Source of the DNA: Xylaria sp. FL1777
Lineage: Eukaryota > Ascomycota > Sordariomycetes > Xylariales > Xylariaceae
Length of the DNA: 11,918 nt
Assembly: GCA_022578965.1 (NCBI GenBank)
Contig: MU401035.1
Location: 1 to 11,918, forward strand
Reading direction: 5' to 3'
In this document: positions 1-8,075 of the stretch, one piece after another
How positions within the stretch are numbered: position 1 is the first letter of the stretch
Layout of the letters: every line of letters starts with the position of its first letter
Notes under the pieces: generated by a model
What the model was told of the DNA's origin: nothing
What the model saw: only the letters and a program-made list of their open reading frames with translations
Database searches by the model: none
Program-made: the position numbers and the translations under genes

Positions 1-379
1 GCACTTTTAGCTATAATAATAGTTATATACTTAAAAAAACTAAACTTTTTAATATATTTATATAAAAACATAAAAAATAAATTATATTAAATATTATTAA
101 TATATTTAATTATAATATTATTATTATTATTAATAACTTGCTGTGTTGCTTTATAGCGCGGTTTTTTTATTTATGTACTTATAGGTAAAACTATACAAAA
201 AGCTAAATAAAAACTTTATGTAATAATGTTTATGCTGCTATTTTAAAGTTTTTTTACCTTGTAATAACTAGTTTTTATTAATTAGCTTGCTAAACAAAAA
301 GTAATAGTTAAAAAGCAAAAGAACTTTTTTTAAAGCTTTTAAACTTTTTGCTTTTTTAAAAAACGTATAAAAGCTTTTT
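1..379. other. A+T-rich sequence without a recognised gene
   Basis: No reading frame on either strand could be matched to a known protein. A slightly less depleted patch at 137-161 keeps two CpG and several TpG dinucleotides, unlike the surrounding sequence. It could be an edge of the minus-strand remnant that follows, but I found no matching inverted copy near 1640 that would make it a terminal repeat. Confidence 0.5.
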
Positions 380-1640
380 TTTTATTTTTTAGGATTTTTA
401 AAAGAGCACTTTTGCCTTTTTTGCTAGTTTTTTTCTTATTTTCTGCCTTTTTTTTTTTTTCCTTATTTCTTTTTATTTTAACTGCTTTATTATATATTGC
501 TATTTTATTAGTAATAAATAGCTACTTTGCAATATTACTTGCAGCTTTAAGTTTTTTTATAGCTAGTTATAAGTTTTTGTTAATTTATAGTAATTTAACT
601 ACAAAGCTTTTTTATAGCTGCTTTTTTTTGTTTTTTAGTAAGTTATAATATAAGATTATATGCTAAAAAGTTTTTTTTTTTTTTGCATATTTATAAAAAA
701 GCATAAAAAAGCTTAAAACTTTTTTTTTATGCAAAAATACTTTTAGTTTTATTTTTTTAATGCATATTTGCATTATTATAACTACTTTATGCTTTAATAA
801 TTTGTTATACTTTTTAAAAGCTTTATTTTTACTAAGCTTTTGTTTAATTATTATTAAATAACTATTGCTTGTTTTAGTTTAGCTTTATTTGCTTATTTAT
901 TTTTTTTTTAATGCAATTTTAAGTTTTTTTTTTTTTGATTATTTTTTTTGCTAAAAGTTTAAAGCTAGCATTAAATTTTTTTTAGCTATACTTTTATTAT
1001 TGCTTATAAGTTTACTTTTTGTTTAGTTTTTAGTTTTTTAAGCTTTTATGTTTTAAATAAAAGTTTTAATTTTTTTTATTGCTTTTTAAATTAACTTTTT
1101 AGCTACTAAGCTTTTTATATAATGTTTGTAAGTTACTGCTTTATTGCTAAAATATAAATTAATAAAAGAAATTCTTATTTTAGTTTTTAAATGCTTTATT
1201 TTAGTTGCTTTAAAAGCTTTAGCTACGCATTTAAAATACTTGTTTTAAATTACTACTAATAAATTAGCAATGCTTTTTGCTTTGTTTTTTTTAAAGTTTT
1301 TATATTAAGTTATTATATTATAAGCTAAAGTGCTTTATATTATTATAACATATATTTGCTTTATTTTTATTATGCTATTGCTTTATGCAAAGTTTTATAG
1401 CTTAATTATTACATATAACTAAATGCTTAGTTTTTTTTTAAGCTTTACTAAGTGTTTTTTTTATTTTATATTCTTGTTAAACTATACTTTTAAAAACCTT
1501 GCGTTGTTCTTTAGGTGTACTATTACATTAAAAAAATATATTACTTGCGTAAGCGTTGTTCTACTATTAAAAAAATACATTAATTTGCTTTTTTGCAGTG
1601 CAAACTTTATTTTATGTTGTTTTGCCTAGCTTTTATATAT
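380..1640 (-). pseudogene. Degenerate minus-strand coding region of unknown identity (remnant C)
   Basis: The plus strand is strikingly T-rich here while most flanking coding sequence is A-rich, so the sense strand is minus. One minus-strand frame can be followed from about 1420 to 380. Most of its stops are TAA or TAG at places where CAA or CAG would fit, as in RIP-mutated genes. The predicted product looks helical, with charged segments, and ends in a Lys-rich tail around 380-560 (for example KRNKEKKKRQKIRKKLAKKA). That tail resembles the C-terminal tail of fungal pogo/Fot1-type DDE transposases. I could not find a DDE catalytic motif, a start codon or terminal inverted repeats. Between about 1420 and 1640 the frame is unclear. 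The transposase identity is therefore only a suggestion; it could equally be another mobile-element protein. Confidence 0.4.
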
Positions 1641-1810
1641 ATAATATTATTTTAGAAATATTATAGCTAAAAATTAATAATTTTTTAATTTAATAAAAAG
1701 TAAAAACCATTAATTAAAAAAGTAAAAAATAAAGCAAAAAAATTAGAAAAATCGCAAAAAAAATTCTAAACAAAATATTAAAAATATATTATAAATTTTA
1801 TAAACTATTT

Positions 1811-1830
1811 AAAAAAAAAAAAAAAAAAAA
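1811..1830 (+). repeat. 20-A homopolymer inside element B
   Basis: Twenty consecutive A residues lie in the pre-RT part of element B and read as a run of Lys codons in the B frame. An ancestral run of Glu codons (GAA/GAG) turned to AAA by G-to-A change would produce this. It is also a site where sequencing or assembly length error is likely. Confidence 0.7.
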
Positions 1831-2398
1831 CTTCTTAAATATAGCTTATAATATTATTATATTTTTATTAAAAAAAAATATTAACTAAAGCTTTATTAAA
1901 TATACTATATAAGTTTAAACAAAACAAACGCTTTATAAAAATACATTTAAAAAAATCTAGCAAAAAAATTTTTAAAAAAATCTTAGTTATTTGTTAAATA
2001 TTTTATAGTACTAATACTTAAAATAAAAAATAAAAAATAACTAATTAATAAAAAAAAAAAACTAGTATAGCAAATAATAATTAATTATTAACTATTAAAC
2101 GTAATTATTATTGCAAATAAATATTTTTTTATTTTATTAGTAATTATAAAAGAAAACATTAGTTAAGCAAAATAGTTTATAATAATTAATATTTTAAATA
2201 AATATTATACTATTAAAATAACTAAAAATAAAAAATAAAAAACTGCTATATAAACAATATATAAATTATATAAATATATAGTTATGCTATAAAAACTATA
2301 AAACATACTAGCTAGTTTTTAATATATAATAATAACAATTTTATAAAAGTTTTTAAACAAATTTATGTTTATTTACTTAAATAATATTTTAATTTACT

Positions 2399-2403
2399 TT
2401 AAA
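2399..2403. repeat. Target-site duplication of element A, left copy (TTAAA)
   Basis: Five bases, TTAAA, directly precede the TG start of the 5' LTR and match the five bases directly after the CA end of the 3' LTR at 10228-10232. Five base pairs is the usual duplication length for Ty3/gypsy integrases. In such A+T-rich DNA a 5-bp match alone is weak, but the restored reading frame of element B across it makes the call firm. Confidence 0.88.
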
Positions 2404-2446
2404 TGTTATAATTAAGCTACTTAAGTACTTTAGCACATATTATAAG

Positions 2447-2463
2447 TTATATATATATATAAG
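2447..2463 (+). promoter_or_regulatory. Possible TATA region of the 5' LTR promoter
   Basis: An alternating TATATA run lies about 45 bp into the LTR, where the LTR promoter core could sit. In the 3' LTR the same place reads TATGTATATATGG, so part of the alternating run was created by G-to-A change. In DNA this rich in A+T a TATA match has little weight by itself. Confidence 0.25.
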
Positions 2464-2510
2464 ATATCTTTTTTATACCTATTTTATAGGAGTTTTTTCC
2501 TTTTTTCAAG

Positions 2511-2546
2511 CTTTAGTTTTATTAAATACTTACTATAAAACTAAAG
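2511..2546 (+). other. 11-bp inverted repeat (hairpin) within the LTR
   Basis: CTTTAGTTTTA at 2511-2521 is the exact reverse complement of TAAAACTAAAG at 2536-2546, with a 14-nt loop. The same hairpin is present unchanged in the 3' LTR at 10142-10177. It lies in the longest stretch (2502-2553, 52 bp) that is identical between the two LTRs. A role in transcript ending or packaging is possible but is inference only. Confidence 0.55.
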
Positions 2547-2596
2547 ATATATTAACTATTATATTTAACCTTTAATGCTTTATACTTTCTATAACA

Positions 2597-2880
2597 ATTT
2601 TAAAGCTTTTTAAAATAAGGTTATTTATAATACTTTATTATACTATAGAATAGCTAAACATTAACTAACTATATAAGCTAGTGCTATTTTTAATAGCTTT
2701 TTTTTAAAATAAACTTTAATAATGAACTAAAAACAAACTTAGCACAAATTATTTTTAAAACTAAGCTTAAGCAAACAATAATTATTTAGTGCTTTAAGTA
2801 TTAATACTTAACTGTTATAAATATAAATTGTATAGCTTTTAGCTAAAATTAAAGAGCTAAAGTAACAAGTTATGCAGCAA
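2597..2880 (+). other. Leader of element A, primer-binding site not identifiable
   Basis: This follows the 5' LTR and should hold the primer-binding site. The first bases are ATTTTAAAGCTTTTTAAAAT, which do not show the TGG start expected for a tRNA 3' end. RIP may have erased it, or the element may prime differently. No gene is recognised in this stretch. Confidence 0.4.
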
Positions 2881-4460
2881 AAAAATAAAAGCAAACAAAT
2901 TGCTTTAAAATCGAAAACAGCTTATATTACTTTTACTTTATAATTAAGTAAACAAAAAAACCAAGGAATAATATCTTTAGAAAAACAGGAAAACTTTTTA
3001 AACCCTAAAAAATAATCCTGCAACTTAAGTTAAAAACAAGAATATAAAAATCTTAATAATAATAATAACTCTTTATTTTTTAGCTTTAATAAAAAGCATA
3101 ATTAAAAAAGACTTAAATATTAATTATGTTAAAATTGCTTACATTACTATTAACGCTATTTATTTAAAAATGCTAATTTTAGCTAACTATTAAAGTTTAA
3201 TTATAACTTTTTTAGCATAAAATTTATTTATTAACGTTAGCTAAAATAAATAAAAAAACTTTAAACTATTTTTAAAAAAACTAATTAAAAATTTTGCTGC
3301 AATAAAAACAAAATCTTATACGCGCATAATAACATAAACTAAAACTATAAAAATGCTTATTAATTAATATTACAAAGGTTATTAACCCTAAAAAAAAAAC
3401 AATTTAAAACTAACTAAAAAATGTTTTTAAACTAAACTAAAACTTTGTTTAAACAGTTTGCTTTTTTATAAGCTAATATAAGCATATAATTAAAACAAAT
3501 AAGTTAATAAGCTAACTAGAACTTAAAGCTGTTTAATTAATACTTTATTAGCATTAAACTTTAAAATGTTTGCTAAAACAAAAGTAAAAAAGCTTTATTA
3601 TATTATTAAAAATTAAGCGTATTACTTTAGTAAAAATTAATAAACTATTATAACTTTTTGCTAATTATATAAGCTAATATAATTAATGCTACATAATAAC
3701 GCTAAAAACTAATAACTAAAGAATAACGCTTAAACTATAGTAAAAAAAAACCAAAATTAAATGTTGTTTAAACTATTAATAAATTAACCTTAAATATTAA
3801 GCAAAACTAAACTAATAATTAATATACTAGTATTAGCTGCAAAAACAACAATACTAGTTTTAACAATTAAAACTATTATTGCAAAAGCAATAATTATAAT
3901 AATAGCTATAATAATAATAACCCAAAATTTTATAAAAGCAATAATAACTATAAAAGCTAAAACTAATACTATAAAAGTAATAATACTAAAAGTTATAACT
4001 AATACTAAAACTAAAGATATATAAATAACTAAAGTAATATTAATAATACTTATACTTTAAAGAATTATTATACTTTTAGAATTTCTTTAAATTAACTTTA
4101 AAACAATAATAAAAGTAGTTTAAATTTAAACCTTAATAAAAACTTTACTTGTTATAGCTATAAATAACTTAGTTATATTGCTTTTAATTACTTTTAGCTT
4201 AAAAGTAATAATAATAATAATAATAATAAAAACAATAAATTTAGTAGCTATATTAGCTATAATAGTAATACTACTTAAAAACAAACCATTTAAAAAATCT
4301 AAGTAAATAAAAACTAAAACATAAATAAAAAAAACTAAAAATAACAATTAAAGTTTTATATACTTTTTTTATAAAAGCTATAGTATTATAACTTAAAAAA
4401 CAAGTAGTAAGCTTAGCACTAATTATATTAGCTATAAATTTTAAGCTAAAATTATTACTT
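2881..4460 (+). pseudogene. gag: Element A gag remnant with CCHC zinc knuckle
   Basis: Gag would form the particle and bind the element RNA. The start is not identifiable and the left limit is approximate. The firm landmark is at 4150-4191 in the frame of 4150, read as CYSY-K*L-SYIAFNY. This has the exact CX2CX4HX4C spacing with the second Cys, the His and the last Cys all changed to Tyr (TGY to TAY, CAY to TAY) and the Gly changed to Ser. Upstream, about 3826-4060 in the same frame, is a low-complexity stretch rich in Asn, Tyr, Lys and Ser (for example YKSNNTKSY), as expected if an Arg/Gly/Asp/Asn-rich nucleic-acid-binding tail lost its G residues. The rest is a helical-looking, stop-filled frame. 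Position between the 5' LTR and pol supports gag. Confidence 0.72.
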
Positions 4461-4699
4461 TATATATTTATTTTATGCTGTTTTTATACTTTTTGTATTA
4501 TTTATTTTATTAGCTTTATAAAACTACTTATTAAAACTTATATTAATTTTAATTTATGCGCTAAATATAATTATATTAGTTTTACTTTTGCTTTTTATTA
4601 TAAATTGCAGCAAGCATTTTTTTGTATACTTATATTATAACATATTACTAAAAGTAGATTTTTTACTTATAAAGCTTATTAAGTTATTTGCAAATTAAC

Positions 4700-4995
4700 T
4701 AATAGTTATAATATTATTTATAGAATTAAGCATATATATATAGCTATTAATTATAACTATTGCTATAAAAGCAGCTTTTTTTTACTATTTTAAACTACTT
4801 TAAAAAATAAAAAAATTATATTAAATTTAAGCATTAATTAATAGTTTTTTAAATTATGCTGCTTTTAAATAAAAATATTTAGCTTAACTAAATTTATAAA
4901 AGCTTGCTAAAATTAAGCTTGCTGCTATATTATTATTTAACTATTTAAACTTATATAGCTTAAAAAGTTAAAAGAAAGCTTTAGTTATTTTAATT
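4700..4995 (+). pseudogene. Probable aspartic protease remnant of element A
   Basis: In the same frame as the gag knuckle, 4831-4863 reads ALINSFLNYAA, which fits the ALIDSGA-type active site of gypsy proteases with Asp changed to Asn. The third residue is Phe rather than Gly, which a single transition does not explain. A hydrophobic segment (LLIITIAIKAA) precedes it, as expected of the first beta strands. The distance from here to the start of RT is only about 200 nt, shorter than the several hundred usual for gypsy elements, so the protease may carry a deletion. Between here and RT the frame changes by -1. The order gag-PR-RT supports the call, but the domain itself is only moderately convincing. 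Confidence 0.45.
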
Positions 4996-4999
4996 TTAT

Positions 5000-5880
5000 A
5001 GCAATTTTAAAAAAGTTTTATAATTTATTTAAATTTTTTAATACTAGCAAAATAAATATATTGCTACAATTAAAGCAAAAAAACTTTGCTATTAAGCTAA
5101 AAAAAAATGCAGTTATACTTTATTTTTTTATATACTTATTAGCTTAAAATAAGCTAAAAAAACTATAAAAATAGCTTAATAAAATACTAAAAGCAAAAAA
5201 AATTAAAAAGTTCATTAGTTTTACTAGCGCTTTAATTTTTTTTATACTTAAAAAAAATAAAAGCTTATATTTATATATAAACTATAAAAAACTTAATTAA
5301 GTTATATATAAAAATTAATATATTTTATTACTTATTTTAAAGCTGCTTAATAAAATTTTAAAAGCTAAAATCTTTAGTAAAATTAACTTTAAGAATGCTT
5401 ATTATTGCTTATGCATTTAAAAAAAAAATAAGTAAAAAATAGCGTTTTATATATACTATAGCTATTATAAATTTCTAGTTATACTTATAAGTTTATTAAA
5501 TGTTTTTATTACTTTTTAAAGTTATATATAAAAAGCATTTAACAATATAATAAATATATTTTGCATTATATATTTTAATAATGTGTTTATTTTTTCTTTA
5601 AATAAAAATTTTTATATAAAACATATTTAAAACATTATTAAAAGGCTATAAAAAGTAGAACTATATGCTAAGCTATTTAAATGCTAATTTTATTAAAAAA
5701 AAATTAAATTTTTAAGTTATATTATTTTTAGCTAAAAAATTAAAATAGATTTTTTACGTATAAATATTATTTAATAATAGTTTATATTAAATACTTATTA
5801 AGCGCTATAATAATTTTTAAAGTTTTATAACTTTTATTGCTGTTTTATAAACAGGTATTTTTATATTGCTGCACTTTTGT
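5000..5880 (+). pseudogene. pol: Element A reverse transcriptase remnant
   Basis: In the frame of 5562 the whole gypsy RT can be followed without an indel. In order: QKNFAIKL (5076-5099), KAKKIKKF (5190-5213) before a TSALIFFI segment, YKKLN, IFSKINF at 5370-5390 (family FTKIDL, Asp now Asn at 5385), LLNVFITF* at 5493-5519 (family LTNAPATFQ), the active site YFNN at 5571-5582 (family YxDD), then LYAKLFKC and FLSYII. Stops fall where Gln or Trp is usual. All three catalytic Asp codons (5385, 5577, 5580) now read Asn, so the enzyme is inactive. It would copy the element RNA into cDNA. The frame continues directly into RNase H. Confidence 0.92.
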
Positions 5881-6420
5881 TTAAATATTTAAAACAAAAT
5901 GTAATAAAAACAAAAAAAAGTTAAATTTTTTTAAATAGTTTTAAAAAAAAAGCTTTTAAAAACTTTTAAAATATATTTAAGTAAGCTATTTTTTTTATAT
6001 ATTTTAACTCTAAAAAACAAATATTACTAAAAACTAATTTTTTTAAAATAGCTTTCGCAAAAAATTTATTTTAGCAAAATAATTAAAGCATTTTTAAACT
6101 AGTTACGTTTTATTTTTAAAAGCTATTTAAAAAAAAAATGCAGTATAATATGCTTAACTAAAAAATGCTTGCAATAATAAATTGCTTTAAGCATTAGTAA
6201 TATTATTTATAAAAAAGTAATTTATTAATTAAAATGTTAACTAATTATATTAACTTTTAAGCGTTTATAAAAACGCTAAAGCTTAATAAAAAGCAAGCTT
6301 ATTAATATTTATTATTAGCTTTTTTTAATTTTATTATTAAATATTAAGCAAACAAAAAAAATAAAGCTAATTTTTCTTTGTGCTGTTTTAATTATATAGC
6401 TATTTTGCTTAGTAATATTA
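5881..6420 (+). pseudogene. pol: Element A RNase H remnant
   Basis: This continues in the RT frame. The connection domain (FYNFYCCFI just upstream) is followed by KAFKNF and then LLKTNFFKIA, in which the first catalytic Asp is Asn at 6036-6038. MLAIINCFKH at about 6165-6194 matches the ELLAI...W helix. LTNYINF at 6237-6257 matches the TDH-NL motif with Asp to Asn and His to Tyr. FNFIIKY at about 6330 marks the end, where an ADALSR tail is usual. RNase H would remove RNA from the RNA-DNA hybrid during reverse transcription. Order, spacing and motif content are clear; activity is lost. Confidence 0.88.
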
Positions 6421-6779
6421 ATATTTTTTTAACATTAAAAAAAAAAGTTATAGTAATATAGCAAATTAAAGTTTTTAATTTATATTTTAGTGCTTAAGCT
6501 AAAGCTTTATACTTTAAAGCTATACTTACTAAAAAAGCCTTTTTTATTTAAGCAATTATATGTTTGCGTACGTAAATAGCTATAAGCTTAAAGAAATTAA
6601 AAGATCTAAAGGCTTTTAAAGAGCTAAAAAACCTTATTTAAAAGGTTTAAAAAGAAAACCTTAAATATTATATAATTATAAAACAATTAAAAGCAAAAAA
6701 GCTTATAAATCTTTAATAGTTAATAAAAAAATCTTTAGTTTGCTATAAAAACAAAATTTATATTTTTTTTAAAAAGGCT

Positions 6780-7740
6780 ATACATTTTTAATTTATTAAG
6801 TTATACTATAATAATTTTTTAGCTAAACATTTTAGCTAAAGCTATACTTTAAAACTATTATAACAAAAGTTTTATTAAAGCAATATAAAATTAAATGTTA
6901 AAAAATATATATAAAGCTATGCAATTTATTTTAGAACTAAAGCAAAATATTACTAAAAATACAGTAAACTTAATGCTTTGCTAATACTTAATAAACTTAT
7001 ATAAAAGCTATTTATAAACTTTATTATAAGTTTATTAAAAACTTTTTATAAAAAAAAAACTAATTAATGCTATTTTTATTATTATAAATAGATTTATTAA
7101 GCTTATATATTTATTTTTAGTTAATACTACTATAATTTTAGTTAAGCTAGTAGTTTTATTTTATTATAAAATTAAATGCATTTATAATAGCTTAAAAAGC
7201 ATTATTTTTAATAAAAGCTTTATTTTTATTAGCTAATTTTAGTTTAATTTATATTATTACTTAAAAATCAAGCAAAAGCTTTTAGTAATATTTTATTTTA
7301 AAACTAATAAATAAACAAAACAAATAAACTAAATAATTAAAAGCTATTTTAAGTGCTTTATAAATAATAAACAAACTAATTAGCTTTAATTTTTACTTTA
7401 AGCCTTTTTTGCTATAAATTTTGCTATTAATTTTATAACTAAATAATTATTTTTTAAAGCTTTATATAGTTATATGCTAAAATTCTGTTTGTTTATTAAA
7501 AATAACTTTACATTAAAAAAGATTTTAGCTATACAAAAACGTTTTAACAAGTTATAAACTATTAAAAACAAAATAACAAAACAATAGTAAATTATAACTA
7601 ATAAATATATAAAATATTATAATAATAAGTATAAACTTATAACCTTTAAAACTAAAAATTTAATAGTATTATTAATAAAAAATATTAAGTTTAAAAATAA
7701 AAAATTAACGCTTAAGTTAATTAAACCTTTTTAAATTCTT
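6780..7740 (+). pseudogene. pol: Element A integrase remnant (HHCC, D,D35E, GPF-type module)
   Basis: The N-terminal zinc domain reads YNNFLAKHF at 6807-6833 (first His now Tyr, second kept at 6828) and SYAIYF at 6915-6932 (both Cys now Tyr). The core starts at INFI, 7014-7025, with the first Asp changed to Asn at 7017. NAIFIIINRFIKL at 7066-7104 is the strand and loop after it. KSIIFNK has the second Asp as Asn at 7210, and TNK*TKQ at 7303-7323 has the Glu as Lys at 7318. The second and third catalytic positions are 36 codons apart, exactly D,D35E. Near the end are a KYYNNKYK segment, a VLLIKNI segment and LKLIKPF, the GPF-type C-terminal module. The frame shifts by +1 within the ten-A run 7050-7059. 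The enzyme is inactive. Confidence 0.92.
7050..7059 (+). other. Frame change at a ten-A run in integrase
   Basis: Integrase sequence upstream (INFIISLL, 7014-7037) is in the frame of 5562 and sequence downstream (NAIFIIIN) is in the frame of 7066. The only place for the switch is around this homopolymer, so one A has probably been gained by slippage, or the run length is a sequencing error. Confidence 0.7.
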
Positions 7741-7860
7741 TTTATAGTTAGTTTATAAGCATATTATATTAGTTTTTTAAAATAATATAGCTGTTTTTAT
7801 TTTATTTTTTTAATTTAGCTACTTAAGCTTTAAAAAGCTAAACATAAGTATAGTTTGCTT

Positions 7861-8060
7861 ATGTTAAACTTTAAAAATAAGTTAAAAAAATAAAAAGTTA
7901 AAAATATAGTAAATAAAATAACTTATAATAAAAAAAAATATTATTTTATTAAGTAAAAAAGCTAATTAACTAAATATAATTAATAAATATTTACTATTAA
8001 TATTATAGCTTTTAAAGCAATTAAAAACTTTAAAAAGCGCTTAAATTATAAAAAAAGAGC
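7861..8060 (+). pseudogene. Element A C-terminal chromodomain remnant
   Basis: This lies in the same frame as the integrase core and directly follows its C-terminal module. From about 7894 it reads KVKNIVNK, a Lys-rich turn, YYFIK*KS*L at 7927-7956, Y-N, then a segment ending AIKNFKKRL at about 8014-8043. This follows the chromodomain order: an E-V-E-x-I-L strand, an aromatic strand with the (V/I)KW-G-(W/Y/P) motif, an N-x-W segment and a terminal helix. Both Trp codons of the central motif are now TAA (7942 and 7951). In related elements this domain binds methylated histone H3 and steers integration to heterochromatin. It marks the element as a chromovirus. The match rests on motif order alone. 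Confidence 0.75.
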
Positions 8061-8075
8061 AAAGCTATTAAGCTA

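Larger units (their letters stand above)
1650..2403 (+). pseudogene. Element B pol, 5' part: Ty3/gypsy reverse transcriptase N-terminal region (interrupted)
   Basis: Read in the frame of position 1681, this is the start of a gypsy-type RT with many RIP stops. In order are the pre-RT segment (about 1681-1920, including a 20-A run read as Lys), KNLAKKF near 1950, a VDY/LN-like segment, a TAI segment near 2240, NILASF* at 2302-2322 (family NAPASFQ), and the active site YLNN at 2374-2385 (family YLDD). Both catalytic Asp codons are now AAT. The frame then reads ILIYFK and stops at 2403, where element A begins; the same protein resumes at 10233. No protease or gag of B is seen upstream, because the T-rich remnant C abuts it at about 1640-1680. 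B is dead. The family assignment rests on the linear order of motifs on both sides of A. Confidence 0.82.
2404..2596 (+). repeat. 5' LTR of element A (193 bp)
   Basis: It begins TGTTATA and ends TATAACA, a perfect 7-bp terminal inverted repeat with the canonical TG...CA ends. It aligns without gaps to 10035-10227, offset 7631. There are 19 differences in 193 positions (about 90% identity), all transitions. This copy has the A/T state at 12 of the 19 sites, including all seven that are TpG or CpA in the other copy, so it is the more strongly RIP-mutated LTR at that dinucleotide. Confidence 0.95.

Noticed and set aside
412..648. Open plus-strand frame of 78 codons, very Phe/Leu-rich
   Set aside because: It is the antisense of the Lys-rich end of remnant C. 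T-rich DNA gives Phe/Leu runs without stops, and there is no domain or coding context.
1423..1629. Open plus-strand frame of 68 codons
   Set aside because: Phe/Leu-rich product of T-rich sequence on the strand opposite remnant C; no recognisable feature.
4126..4347. Open minus-strand frame of 73 codons resembling a membrane peptide
   Set aside because: It lies antisense to the gag CCHC knuckle of element A. The Ile run comes from an AAT repeat on the plus strand.
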